A stretch of DNA of 37,984 bases from Fuerstiella sp. (GTDB lineage Bacteria; Planctomycetota; Planctomycetia; Planctomycetales; Planctomycetaceae), in contig JAPYTO010000038.1 in NCBI GenBank assembly GCA_029941865.1, positions 1 through 37,984 on the forward strand, given 5' to 3'. Below, piece after piece: positions 17,101-25,707 of this stretch. Position numbers and translations under genes: made by a program. Each line of letters starts with the position of its first letter. Positions within the stretch are counted from its first letter, which is position 1. The notes below the pieces were generated by a model. It saw only the letters and a program-made list of their open reading frames with translations, searched no databases and was not told where the DNA came from.

Positions 17101-19951
17101 GGGAGTCGACTTCAACGATCACGGACAGGCGTTTATCACAGCCTGCGTGATTCCTCATCTGTATCACATGGTGCAGGGCGGTCGCTATCAACGGCAGGGC
17201 GGTCAGCATTTTAACCCGTACACTTACCGTGATATCGTGACGATTGCCGACCACCTGCATTATCTGGGTGCAACTCCGCACGGCGGAAACAGCAAGTCAG
17301 ATGCGGCAGGTGGTGGGCACGCGCACGCCGGGGCCATGATCTACCTTGGAGATCGCTGGCCTCAGAAATATCGCAACCAGTTGTTCATGAACAACATCCA
17401 CGGACAGCGACTGAATGTTGACGTGCTGAAACCCAACGGTTCCGGCTATATCGGCAGCCATGGCCCGGATTTTCTGCTGACCGGTGATCAGGCGTCGCAA
17501 ATTCTGAATCTCCGTTACGGCCCGGACGGCAATGCATGGATGATCGACTGGTATGACATGCAGGCCTGCCATCGGCGAGAGTCCAGCGTGCACGATCGCA
17601 GCAACGGCCGCATCTACAAAATCAGCTACGGTGAGCCGACAATTGCCGAAGAGTTCGTCGACATGGCCAACCTGTCCGACGTGGAGCTGGCGGAAATGGT
17701 GCTGCAGCCCAACGACTGGTATGTGCGACACAGTCGCCGATTGCTGCAGGAACAAGCAGCAAATGGAGATGTCGACGTCGCCGCGCTAAAGCTGCTGGCC
17801 GGGGTGTTGACAATGCATCCGGAGGACACGCGTCGTCTTCGAGCCGCCTGGGCGTTGCACGTGGTCAATGAACTTTCGCCCAAACTGCTGGACGCCATGT
17901 TGGACGATGCCAGCCCGTACGTTCGTGGCTGGGCCGTTCAGCTGCGCATGGAGTCCACTCCGGCAGACCTTCTGCCACGACTGTTACCCAAATTTACGAA
18001 AATGGCCCGTAACGATACTTCGCCCGTCGTCCGTTTGTATCTCGCATCGGCGGCACAGAGGATGTCTCTCGAGCAGAGATGGTCGCTGCTGGAAGGACTG
18101 ACAAGTCATTCCGTTGATGCAACAGATCACAATCTGCCGCTGATGTATTGGTACGCTGCAGAACCGCTGGCTGATGTTGATGCCACCAGAGCTCTGTCGC
18201 TGGGCATGTCGGCAGGTGAGTCAATCCCACTGCTACGTGAGTTGATGCTGCGCAGAATCGGCAGCTCTGACAGTGACTCTTCATTGCATGTGCTTGTCAA
18301 AGGTCTCGGCGAGGCTAAATCGGAATCGCTGCAACTGACATTTTTGAAGGCGATTCGAACGGCCCTGCGCGGGCAACGGCGTGTGCAGGCGCCCGTCAAC
18401 TGGGCCGGTATTTCGTCGCACTTGTTACAGAGTGAGAGCCAGAGCGTACGCCTGCAGGCCACAGCTCTTGGTGTAACCTTCGGCGATCCGACGGCAATGA
18501 AAATGATGCGGAGTCAGATCGCGGACGTGTCGGCGGATGGCGATGCGCGTCTTGTGGCGCTACAGTCGCTGCTGGATGCAAATGATGGTGGCCTGGTCCC
18601 GACGTTACAGGGGCTCCTGAATGCGGACGCTCCTCTTCGCGAAGCGGCCATTCGTGGTCTCGCCCAATACGACGACCGCAGTATCGCGCCGGCTTTGCTG
18701 GCGAATTATGCCAGTTTCACCCCGGATCAAAGACGCATGTCACTGGGCACGCTTTGTTCCCGATCGAATTCAGGCATCTCTCTGTTGAAGGCCATAGCAG
18801 CGAATCAGGTGCCCGGCACGGACCTGACGGCTGATCTGGTGCGACAATTACAGTTTCTGAAGAACGATGAAGTCAACTCTCTGCTGGCAAATGTCTGGGG
18901 CACAGTTCGGGAAAGCGCAGCTGACAAGCTGGCGATGATCGTCGGTTACAAAGATCTCGTCGCATCTGATTCGCACCCCACAGCGGATACTGAACTCGGA
19001 CGAGCCGTTTTCGCCAAAACCTGTATGAAGTGCCACCTTCTCTACGGTGCGGGAAACAGGATCGGTCCGGATCTCACAGGATCAAACCGTTCGAACATCG
19101 ACTACCTGCTAAGCAATATCGTGGACCCGAGCGCTGTCATGGCGAAGGAATATCGTGCCACGATTATTTCAACGCTGAATGGCCGAGTCGTGACGGGCCT
19201 GGTGAAGGCGGAAGACAGCAAGTCGGTCACGATTCAGACGTCGGACGCGTTGGTTATCGTCCCGAAGGACGAGATCGACGAACGCATCGAAAGCGACAAG
19301 TCGATGATGCCGGACGATCAGTTGAAACAATTCTCTGAGCATCAGACCCGTTCGCTGATCGCCTATCTGCGAGGCAAACAGCAGGCTCCGATGTTGGCAA
19401 CGAAGGATAACGTTTCAGCGATCTTCAACGGCAAGGATCTGAGCGGCTGGTCGGGACGTGAAGGCCTGTGGTCCGTCGAAAATGGTGAGCTTGTCGGACG
19501 CACGGATGGACTCAGTCGCAACGAATGGATCGTCAGCGATTTGTCAGCGGATGATTTCCATCTGACCCTTGAGGTGAAGCTCATCGATAATGCGGGAAAC
19601 AGTGGTGTCCAGTTCCGCAGCCACGCCAAAGAAGGAGAAGTGTCCGGCTATCAGGCCGACGTCGGCCAGGGCTGGTGGGGAAAACTGTATGAAGAGCATG
19701 GTCGAGCTCTTCTCTGGAAGAAGTCCGGTGATGAACACGTAAACGTTGGCGACTGGAATACGTACGAAATCATTGCGGAACGCAATCACATTCGCACGTT
19801 CATCAACGGTCAGCCATGCGTCGACATGGACGATCCCGAAGGTGCCGTGCGGGGTGTTATCGCCTTCCAGCTGCACAGCGGAGGTAAGACCGAGGTTCGG
19901 TTTCGAAACATCCGACTGGAAGTTCTGGCTGTGGAAATCGAGACGGACTAA
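14120..19951 (+). CDS. 1943-residue mosaic: FG-GAP, PVC dehydrogenase, HEAT, cytochrome c, DUF1080
   Basis: Starts at ATG 14120 with a signal peptide (SLFVACCLSFLASGAAAA). Domains in order: FG-GAP/VCBS propeller, residues about 50-395, with six Asp-rich loops (DVNGDGVPD, DFNGDGWND, DVDGDGLAD, DVDGDGDND, DIDGDGLKD, DMNADGLPD); a beta-sandwich module, about 455-600; a second module, about 627-775, related to the N-terminal domain of the GH32 gene (GAWGHLNFDQF); the PVC-type membrane-bound dehydrogenase propeller, about 787-1177 (LPDGFSVTVGAAEPD, VWIAEAYEYP, GNAWMIDWYDMQACH); HEAT-like helices, about 1180-1600; cytochrome c with C1635-M-K-C1638-H1639; and DUF1080, about 1764-1943 (FNGKDLSGW), a concanavalin-like glycan domain. 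It is presumably periplasmic and may oxidise a sugar-type substrate while bound to a polysaccharide. This combination is longer than the usual dehydrogenase-HEAT-haem arrangement. It follows the amidohydrolase by 173 bases. Confidence 0.93.
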   Translation: MNPTCQFVSGHSLFVACCLSFLASGAAAADEYELHSFERQQLTDVYFSEGANAADVNGDGVPDVVYGPYWFAGPNYTTKQEIYEPVPQDTNRYADNFFSWLYDFNGDGWNDVFVVGFPGTPAYVYENPKADGFGGHWKKHQVFDWVSNESPQLMNIVGDERPELVCTRDGFFGFATIDWEEPFGTWTFHPVSEQIASKRFGHGLGIGDVDGDGLADIIHFGGWFQQPDKNADRSRWLSHETSFSKAYGGAEMHVYDVDGDGDNDIITSHAAHEFGLGWYEHVTDGDDISFKHHLIMGSHPSENKYGVLFSELHSLNLVDIDGDGLKDIVTGKTYWSHHEQSPMWDAGAVTYWFKLVRSKDGVDWIPHKADGEASIGRQLSIVDMNADGLPDIVVGGMKGAHVLTHKKTSVSKAVWQAAQPKVYEGEKLPSLEGVKASRGPKLKLDSKTSKAIGAIEAESLRVRTTGGQALPQDMSKFRDDQWSNKSQLWWTGGRVGDKLTLELPAFTGTVDVDVVLTIAKDYGIVQLSLDDQPLGAPIDLFNADVVTTGILSFPKITVKGGKHTLTVLIAGTNPKAKKSFMFAMDYLRVKKSDGTFVVGMPAVQRSSSRITQSSSGTRPKSMAGRELNLDFETGTLADWTATGNAFEGQPIQGDTVAPRRPGMKSAHGGEFWIGGFEHHEDGRIGTLTSAPFVVSQPYGAFLTNGGQDEKTRVELVRGDTGKVFYEIAGTNSETMRRVVVDLRAHVGKEIRVRLVDASTGAWGHLNFDQFRLHEKRPAKPTAPMIQLVQDDYPHAELSAAEAAAAMKLPDGFSVTVGAAEPDVQQTIAMAIDDRNRVWIAEAYEYPIRAKGDEGRDRILIFEDTDGDGTLDKRKVFIEGLNLVSGLEVGFGGVWVGAAPYLMFIPDRDGDDKPDAKPKILLDGWGYQDTHETLNAFIWGPDGWLYGCHGVFTHSNVGKPGASDEERVPVNAAVWRYHPIRHEFDVFAHGTSNPWGVDFNDHGQAFITACVIPHLYHMVQGGRYQRQGGQHFNPYTYRDIVTIADHLHYLGATPHGGNSKSDAAGGGHAHAGAMIYLGDRWPQKYRNQLFMNNIHGQRLNVDVLKPNGSGYIGSHGPDFLLTGDQASQILNLRYGPDGNAWMIDWYDMQACHRRESSVHDRSNGRIYKISYGEPTIAEEFVDMANLSDVELAEMVLQPNDWYVRHSRRLLQEQAANGDVDVAALKLLAGVLTMHPEDTRRLRAAWALHVVNELSPKLLDAMLDDASPYVRGWAVQLRMESTPADLLPRLLPKFTKMARNDTSPVVRLYLASAAQRMSLEQRWSLLEGLTSHSVDATDHNLPLMYWYAAEPLADVDATRALSLGMSAGESIPLLRELMLRRIGSSDSDSSLHVLVKGLGEAKSESLQLTFLKAIRTALRGQRRVQAPVNWAGISSHLLQSESQSVRLQATALGVTFGDPTAMKMMRSQIADVSADGDARLVALQSLLDANDGGLVPTLQGLLNADAPLREAAIRGLAQYDDRSIAPALLANYASFTPDQRRMSLGTLCSRSNSGISLLKAIAANQVPGTDLTADLVRQLQFLKNDEVNSLLANVWGTVRESAADKLAMIVGYKDLVASDSHPTADTELGRAVFAKTCMKCHLLYGAGNRIGPDLTGSNRSNIDYLLSNIVDPSAVMAKEYRATIISTLNGRVVTGLVKAEDSKSVTIQTSDALVIVPKDEIDERIESDKSMMPDDQLKQFSEHQTRSLIAYLRGKQQAPMLATKDNVSAIFNGKDLSGWSGREGLWSVENGELVGRTDGLSRNEWIVSDLSADDFHLTLEVKLIDNAGNSGVQFRSHAKEGEVSGYQADVGQGWWGKLYEEHGRALLWKKSGDEHVNVGDWNTYEIIAERNHIRTFINGQPCVDMDDPEGAVRGVIAFQLHSGGKTEVRFRNIRLEVLAVEIETD

Positions 19952-20032
19952 CAACCCGCCGAACGACCTTGCAGCAGAATACCTGGTCGTCGTCGCTTTG
20001 TTTGAGTTTGGATTTCCTTTATTTGACGACTG

Positions 20033-21064
20033 TCAAAACTCGCCCACGACGTGGCCGTCGTCCATGGTAAACAGGTTTTGGTAGATGTATCCGGGGCCGG
20101 GATCCGCCGCGTTGCTGTCACTGCCCGGCAATGGATTGCTGGCAATCGTCTCGCTGATGAATCGGACCGATCCATCAGCCAGGGCGAACTGAGCTCCTCC
20201 CGCGTGGGCAGACGAAGCCACTGCACGCGACTGATTCGTGTCTCCGGTCTGGCAATTCGTGGACGAGTCCAGACTACCTGAGAACGGAGTGTTGATTTCG
20301 CTGGCCGCTTCAAATCGTCTAGCCGCACCGGTGCCACACTGCTCGCCGCCAATCCAGATTGCGCCGATGCTTTTTCGATTTCCACCGGCAAGCAGTACGC
20401 GCTCTGCCACCAGCAGAGTGTTCGAGGTTCCGTCAGAGATGTCTCGAAAAACCGTGTTACTGTTCGTGTACATCAGATTGTGGCTGCCCACATAATTCGC
20501 CTTCGCGTTCATTTTGAAGAAGGGGTTCATCCGACCGCCGGGACAACTGGGGCAGACAAATGCCGCGAGGACGCGTCCTCCCAACGGATTCGACGAATTG
20601 TCGATGCTGTCGTAATTAGGGAAGCGGTCCGCCCCTTCGCTTTTCGAAACGTCCAGCTGATTCCAGAGAGTCGTCTGTTCCAGCTGCGGCAGGATCATCA
20701 CCTGCCAGCCCCACATGCCATCGAAATCGTTGGCCCTGCCATTGCCGCTGGTATCCCGCCCCGAAACGGAGCCAGGCGGCAGGCGCATGTAGATGTCGTG
20801 ATAGTTGTGCAGGGCCAGTGCGATCTGCTTGAGATTGTTCTTGCACTGAGTTCTCCTGGCGGCTTCCCGAGCGTTCTGAACGGCCGGTAACAGAAGGGCG
20901 ATCAGAATGGCGATAATCGCGATGACCACCAGTAATTCAATCAGTGTGAAACCATTCCCCCGGTATCTCCGAGCGAACAGCATGCCCCTGCCCGTGAACG
21001 GTGTCAAAGTTTCGGTGCTGGTTGTGAAGTCAGCGTCCATGACATTCAGTTTCTGATGGCGCAT
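20033..21064 (-). CDS. DUF1559 protein with prepilin-type leader
   Basis: 343 residues. A type IV pilin-like leader is cleaved at the G in RGNG|FTLIELLVVIAIIAILIALLLPAVQ, followed by AREAARRTQCKNNLKQIALALHNYHD, the signature of the very large planctomycete DUF1559 family. A C-terminal segment ALADGSVRFISETI is also characteristic. The protein is presumably processed by prepilin peptidase and placed in the cell envelope; its role is unknown. The first ATG (21064) gives an unusually long leader of 38 residues, whereas ATG 20983 (MLFARRYRGNG) gives an 11-residue leader as seen in most members. Neither has a strong ribosome binding site. It is convergent with the mosaic gene. Confidence 0.92.
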   Translation of the reverse strand: MRHQKLNVMDADFTTSTETLTPFTGRGMLFARRYRGNGFTLIELLVVIAIIAILIALLLPAVQNAREAARRTQCKNNLKQIALALHNYHDIYMRLPPGSVSGRDTSGNGRANDFDGMWGWQVMILPQLEQTTLWNQLDVSKSEGADRFPNYDSIDNSSNPLGGRVLAAFVCPSCPGGRMNPFFKMNAKANYVGSHNLMYTNSNTVFRDISDGTSNTLLVAERVLLAGGNRKSIGAIWIGGEQCGTGAARRFEAASEINTPFSGSLDSSTNCQTGDTNQSRAVASSAHAGGAQFALADGSVRFISETIASNPLPGSDSNAADPGPGYIYQNLFTMDDGHVVGEF

Positions 21065-21381
21065 GTAGGAATTCTGAAGAATTCAGTATTGATTGGGGAA
21101 CGACCGTCCTTGACGCTCGCACTGCCGCTGTGGCACTTGAATCCGCTCGGTTGAGTGGGTCACAAATCAGATTAACGGTGAATCGCCACAGCCCCTGGGA
21201 CACAGTATGTCGAGGTGCGAGAATAACATATCAGGTCGCCGCCGCAGCGGTCACGGAAAAGTGCGAATGTCTGCCGGATTGAAGTAATTCCGCAGTTGCT
21301 GCGATCAACGACCATATAGTGCCCTTATGTGTCCGAAGAGCGGTCACGCGTCCGAAGGATATTCGGCGGTCGTAAAGAGCG
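21065..21381. other. Spacer upstream of the DUF1559 gene
   Basis: 317 bases between the DUF1559 start and the symporter stop, both minus strand. The only structure noted is gaattc-tga-agaattc near 21070-21085, close to the start. No gene, repeat or clear terminator is supported. Confidence 0.4.
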
Positions 21382-23838
21382 TCAGTCCACGGAGGTCACG
21401 ATCCTGACCGCCTCGCACAAGACTCTGACAAGGACGCACGCCACGATGCCGCTGACGGTGTACAGATATCCATTTACATTTGTGAACGTCCACAGCGAGA
21501 ACATCACCATCGCCCCCACAAATGCACCCGTCAGAGCGCCAAATGCGTTCGCTCGACGGGTGAGCACTCCCAGCACGAACAGGCCGCCGAGGACGCCCAT
21601 AAACAAGCCAATGACTTTGAGGAAGGCATCGAACAACGACTTGATCTCCGGGTCCACAAAGATCAGGCCGAACAGCGTTCCGACGACTCCCATCAGAAAC
21701 GTGATCACGCGAGCGGCGTTCAGGTAGGACTTTTCCGTCCGGCACGCATCGAATGGTCGCATGAAGTCGGTGACGATGGTGGTCGCGGTGGAGTTCATGC
21801 TGGTCGAGACTGTGGACTGTGCTGCGGAAAAAATGCCCGCCACAATCAAACCGGCGATGCCGACCGGCATTTCGTTGGCGATGAACAGTGGGAAAATCTG
21901 GTCCGTCGTGATGGTCGGGTCCAGCTTGTCAGGGTGCGAGCGGTAAAACGCGAACAACGCCGTTCCAATGCCAAAGAACAGCAGCGTGGCAGGAATCGTC
22001 AGCACGGCATTTGTCCAGATGGAACGAGCGGCAAGTTTCTGATCCCTGGTGGTCATGTAGCGTTGCACGACGGCCTGATCGGCCGTGTAGGACGAAATGT
22101 TCTGACCCAATGCCCCAATAACCACGACCCACAGAGCAATCTGAGCGTTCGTCACATCCCAGTGGAGGTTGGCGAAGCGAAGCTTATCAGCATCCAGAGC
22201 GACCCGCAGCGAGCCGTCGAGGCCACCGTCGGCTCCCGAGATCAACAGAATGAGCGCCAGCAGTCCGCCTCCCAGCAGAACGAATGTCTGAATGGTGTCT
22301 GTCCAGATCACGGCTTCGATCCCACCCATCGTGCAGTAGATGATGCTGAGGACTCCCATCAGCAACACTGACTGCTGCGGAGTCAGCGGCGTAGCGACGG
22401 CCAGTGCCAACCCGGTCAGCGACATGACCACGGCCATGCGGAAGACGTGAAAGAGCGTAAAACTGGCAGACCCGAACAATCGCACGCAGCGGCTAAATCG
22501 CTTCTCCAGGTATTCATAGGCACTGGTCGCGTCGATGCGCCGGTAGAACGGCAGCGCGACATAGACGCCAACGACCGCCACCACAGGAATCATGAAGTTG
22601 CCAACGGCGTATACCCAATCCTGGGCAAATGCCTTCGACGGAATTCCAGTGAAGGTCAGCGAACTGAGCATCGTCGCGAAGATGCTGCAACCGGCAGCCC
22701 ACCACGGGATGTTCATGCCGCCTCGAAAGTAATCGTCGGTGTTCCTGTTCTTCCGAGCAAAGTAGACACCGACACCGACCATGGCCAACAGGTAGCCGAA
22801 CAGCACGCAATAGTTCACGGTGCCGAATCCACGTTTCTGAGCGACCGGGGCAACACTCCAGACAGAAGGCGTTCGTACCCGAGGCCGAACTTCTCCGCTG
22901 GCAATGACGATGCGGCCGTCCCACATGACCGGCACGGTGGTGACATGGTTCTGCGGCATGGCACCGGTTGACGTCCACGTGTCGGTAATCGTGTGATAGG
23001 CCAATGACTCTTTGGGAAACCCTGGATGTCGGTCCTGCTGTTCGTCTGCCTGGAAGAACAGTGAACCGTCGTCTCCACCGAGCACGAAGATGTGACTTTG
23101 CCCAAAGCCGATCCCTGTCCCCGCCAGCGCCGGGCGAGGCACGTCGGCGCGCCGCCGCCATTGACCGGCCTTTGGTGTGAATTCCCACACGTCCGTCAGA
23201 AATTCGACATTATCCTGGTCCTGCCGCCGACCGCTCATGACATACACGCAATCCTCGTAGCCATTGTGTTGACTGACGGTGATGTTGAAGGCCCGCGAAT
23301 CGCCCGGCCATGCAGGCAGTTGCTGCCAGACAAACGCACCGGAATCCACGTCGCTGCCGGCCGGGTTCGGCTTCTTTGACAGGTCCAGCGCCCAGAAGTT
23401 GTTCAGGGCAGATTCCAGACCGCTGTCACTTTGACCACCTGCCACATAGATCACATCGCCGACGACAACGGCCTGACCGTACGCACATGGCTGCGGCAAC
23501 GAAGGATATTCAACCCGCGTAACCTTTTGAGTCGCTGCGTCCCAGCGCAGTGCAAACACTTCTTTGAAGGTCGCGACACCGTCGTTGCCGCCGATGCAGA
23601 TGACGCCGTCGGGGGTGGACACCGCAGTCCCATAGCCAATCGGACCAGACAGTGTGCCGCCACTTTTCCATTCGTAACCACCGTCCACCTTCGTCAGGAC
23701 ATGAATCGTGTCGTGCCAGGTCTTGTCTTTGTCCCAGACCGGGCGAGCAAAGTTGGCGCCACCGGCCAAGATCAGAGCATCGTTGTGAACACCAACGAAG
23801 GGCCCCGCGACGCCCAGTTCGTCCGGTAGATCCGGCAA
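21382..23838 (-). CDS. Kelch (NanM-like) domain fused to SSS symporter; signal peptide cut off by TAG
   Basis: 818 residues from TTG 23838. Residues 1 to about 330 are a kelch-type propeller resembling N-acetylneuraminate epimerase/mutarotase ([47 protein letters not shown]). From about 340 ([16 protein letters not shown]) to the end is a sodium:solute symporter ([64 protein letters not shown]). Fusions of this kind are annotated in planctomycetes and suggest uptake of sialic acid or a related sugar with anomer conversion outside the membrane. Upstream, the same frame encodes a good signal peptide separated from the domain by one TAG at 23887-23889. The TTG start used here is therefore probably not the ancestral start and would leave the propeller without an export signal. 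Confidence 0.85.
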   Translation of the reverse strand: MPDLPDELGVAGPFVGVHNDALILAGGANFARPVWDKDKTWHDTIHVLTKVDGGYEWKSGGTLSGPIGYGTAVSTPDGVICIGGNDGVATFKEVFALRWDAATQKVTRVEYPSLPQPCAYGQAVVVGDVIYVAGGQSDSGLESALNNFWALDLSKKPNPAGSDVDSGAFVWQQLPAWPGDSRAFNITVSQHNGYEDCVYVMSGRRQDQDNVEFLTDVWEFTPKAGQWRRRADVPRPALAGTGIGFGQSHIFVLGGDDGSLFFQADEQQDRHPGFPKESLAYHTITDTWTSTGAMPQNHVTTVPVMWDGRIVIASGEVRPRVRTPSVWSVAPVAQKRGFGTVNYCVLFGYLLAMVGVGVYFARKNRNTDDYFRGGMNIPWWAAGCSIFATMLSSLTFTGIPSKAFAQDWVYAVGNFMIPVVAVVGVYVALPFYRRIDATSAYEYLEKRFSRCVRLFGSASFTLFHVFRMAVVMSLTGLALAVATPLTPQQSVLLMGVLSIIYCTMGGIEAVIWTDTIQTFVLLGGGLLALILLISGADGGLDGSLRVALDADKLRFANLHWDVTNAQIALWVVVIGALGQNISSYTADQAVVQRYMTTRDQKLAARSIWTNAVLTIPATLLFFGIGTALFAFYRSHPDKLDPTITTDQIFPLFIANEMPVGIAGLIVAGIFSAAQSTVSTSMNSTATTIVTDFMRPFDACRTEKSYLNAARVITFLMGVVGTLFGLIFVDPEIKSLFDAFLKVIGLFMGVLGGLFVLGVLTRRANAFGALTGAFVGAMVMFSLWTFTNVNGYLYTVSGIVACVLVRVLCEAVRIVTSVD

Positions 23839-23886
23839 CGACTGCCAGTCCAGAGTCGTTGCTCCTGCAGCAGGACGGGCCTCATC

Positions 23887-23976
23887 CTAAGCGACCGCTG
23901 ACGCCGTCGACGCTACAATCGCGATGACGACGGGCGTCAGCAGTATCATTAACCGGGCAATGCGTTGATGGGACAA
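23887..23976 (-). pseudogene. Stranded signal peptide of the kelch-symporter gene, ended by TAG
   Basis: In the symporter frame, ATG 23949 encodes MILLTPVVIAIVASTASAVA and is followed directly by TAG, then [19 protein letters not shown] and the kelch domain. A TTG at 23976 with AAGGA 9 bases upstream would add a basic n-region (SHQRIARL), making an even better signal peptide. Changing TAG to CAG would give AVA|QDEARP, a textbook signal peptidase site. The ATG overlaps the TAA of the preceding ORF (TAATG), supporting it as an original start region. Confidence 0.7.
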
Positions 23977-24359
23977 GTCTGCAGGTCCTTTGGGCCTCGA
24001 GCCGTTCGATTCGTGGTTGTCACTTCGTGACGGGGTTCCGTCGCCCGAAGAATGATTCCAACATCTTCGAGTTTCTTGAATGTCCGGACAATGGTTCCGC
24101 TCTTAGCCTTGCGTCCCGTGGATTCTTCATGTGCAGCGCTAACCTCGTCCATGAGTTTTTTGGAGGCCACAATTGTGGCCTCCAGGAATCCGTCACATTG
24201 CACAGCGTCGTAGCCGACCATTTGTCTCTCGGTCAGGTCCACATAATCCGCTCCTTGGACCGCACCACTCCGAAACAGCACTTTTTCATCGTCATCCAGC
24301 CCCTGAATCACGCCGAAATTGGGGGCGTACGTGAGTTCAATGATCTTTCCTGATTTCAT
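23949..24359 (-). CDS. Unrecognised 136-residue protein, weakly cold-shock-like N-terminus
   Basis: The ATG at 24359 has GAAGG 7 bases upstream. The first about 55 residues (MKSGKIIELTYAPNFGVIQG, later KVLFRSG) recall the GxI...FGFI pattern of cold-shock/OB-fold proteins, but the aromatic RNA-binding motifs are not clear, so the assignment is tentative. The rest is polar and Lys/Thr-rich with no known motif and ends CPINALPG. Its TAA overlaps the ATG of the kelch-symporter leader by one base, pointing to an operon with translational coupling. No signal peptide or membrane segment is visible, so it is probably cytoplasmic. A regulatory role for the downstream transporter is possible but unsupported by motifs. 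Confidence 0.65.
   Translation of the reverse strand: MKSGKIIELTYAPNFGVIQGLDDDEKVLFRSGAVQGADYVDLTERQMVGYDAVQCDGFLEATIVASKKLMDEVSAAHEESTGRKAKSGTIVRTFKKLEDVGIILRATEPRHEVTTTNRTARGPKDLQTCPINALPG
24161..24184. repeat. 24-base perfect palindrome inside a coding region
   Basis: tggaggccacaa joined directly to ttgtggcctcca: twelve bases and their exact complement with no spacer, lying within the 136-residue ORF, where it encodes part of FLEATIVASKK. No T-run follows on either strand in a terminator arrangement. It is long enough to bind a dimeric regulator or form a cruciform or RNA hairpin, but could be a chance result of codon choice. Confidence 0.75.
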
Positions 24360-24537
24360 CTGAATACCTTCGCTCTAAACGCGTGAATCGATCAGTTTGA
24401 TTCGCAACGTGAATTCTTCAAGGTCGCCTTCCAAAAATCAATTTCAGCTGACGGTCAACTGCTGAAAGCCGGTCCTGCGGCCTCAACGAACGCACGACAC
24501 TTATCTGTGCAAACACTGGGAAGCTCACGGAAGGCGA

Positions 24538-25119
24538 CTACTGGCGATAGAACCGAATTCTCACTGTCTCCGCAGGACTGACGGAGACAACGTAGGTATC
24601 TGCATCGATTGGCGCAGGAGCCGCTCGACTGTGGGCTGCCTTCAGGTAGACCCACTTGTTGTCAGCGCGATACCGGGCCGAAATCTCATAAGATCTTGCT
24701 TCGTACGTTCGCAGCGAAGTGCGAAATCGGCGGAAACTGCTTTCCGGCGGGTATTCAACTGAATTGACCGTAACCCACACCTTGACATCGTCTGGTAGCT
24801 TTACCTGGATTTCAGCCATCCGTTTCGACATCGGCACGGTCTGTCGGTTGTGCACGTTCACTGCCGGCAACGTCAACGGCGGCGTTCGAGTTACGTACGA
24901 TGCTGCAGGCTTTGGCCATGTGTACGAAGGAATTAAGTGTGCTGTCTGAGGAACGCACCCACTCGTCGGCACATTGTCGGAAACTTTTGGAACATCTGGC
25001 ACTGGCACTGGCGACGGCAAAGTGGCATATTGCGAGTTGCGGAGTTCGCCTTCAGCCCGGACGCTGTATGAAGAAAGCAGCACCAATGCAATCAGGAGAG
25101 TAGAAAAGAAAAAACGCAT
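24538..25119 (-). CDS. Secreted TIGR03000-like planctomycete protein
   Basis: 193 residues starting at ATG 25119, with AGGAG 6 bases upstream. A signal peptide (MRFFFSTLLIALVLLSSYSVRA) is followed by a proline-rich spacer (PSPVPVPDVPKVSD). Then comes a beta-rich C-terminal domain beginning AEIQVKLPDDVKVWVTVN with SFRRFRT and YEISARY, which resembles the short TIGR03000 domain found almost only in planctomycetes. The function of that domain is unknown; secretion is the only firm inference. It precedes the cold-shock-like ORF by about 180 bases on the same strand. Confidence 0.78.
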   Translation of the reverse strand: MRFFFSTLLIALVLLSSYSVRAEGELRNSQYATLPSPVPVPDVPKVSDNVPTSGCVPQTAHLIPSYTWPKPAASYVTRTPPLTLPAVNVHNRQTVPMSKRMAEIQVKLPDDVKVWVTVNSVEYPPESSFRRFRTSLRTYEARSYEISARYRADNKWVYLKAAHSRAAPAPIDADTYVVSVSPAETVRIRFYRQ

Positions 25120-25707
25120 GGGTAGCTCCTGGGATGTTTGTCGCAGTCAGCCTGAGCCGATGGAAGCACGGGCACACGGCCCTAAGCGTGATCCAAATAT
25201 TACACTTGGTACGACTGCTATCAAATCCTAATTCTGATGAATCGCGTCTCATGGCTGAACTGGCTGTCCAACAGTGGCAGGCAGAACCCAATCGGTCTTA
25301 GCCGAAGAATCAATCCATCAGGAATAGCTGGCCCACGAAAACAAAGGGATAGCACGTGCAGTGACCAGCATCGCCGGGCAGTCGGCAGGACTAACAGAGT
25401 CACCGCGGCCTCCCGGTAGGTAAGACGACTGAAAGCACCAGCCACGTTAACTCGGCGAATACCAGAGAAGGTACTCGACATCGACTGCGTGTCCGTTTTC
25501 TGCAAGACTTGCCCGTCGTCACCTTTGCAAATGTCTGCCAGGGTGAGAACGCAGTGAATCGAATCCTCAATGCCGCATGGTCGCTGACGGATTCGAACTG
25601 ATACCCGCAGATTACTGGTCCGCTGTCGTTGGTATTTCTAAGCTGGCCAGCAGACCGTATCGAAGACGCGGAAAAACATCTCCATCGCTCCAGTAACTCC
25701 GAAGAAA
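25120..25707. other. Spacer between divergent genes, no gene supported
   Basis: 588 bases between the divergent TIGR03000-like gene (-) and the SGNH hydrolase (+). The short open frames here have no recognisable features, biased composition or ribosome binding sites. Promoters for both flanking genes should lie inside, but none can be pinned down. A tRNA-like fragment near 25589-25599 was examined and rejected. Confidence 0.4.

Noticed and set aside
15962-17281. 439-codon open frame on the minus strand
   Set aside because: It lies wholly inside the well-supported mosaic gene on the plus strand, has no recognisable domain, and is a typical antisense shadow in GC-rich DNA.
25589-25599. ggattcgaact, resembling the reverse complement of a tRNA T-loop
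   Set aside because: The flanking bases do not pair to form a T-stem, and no acceptor or anticodon arm could be drawn around it.
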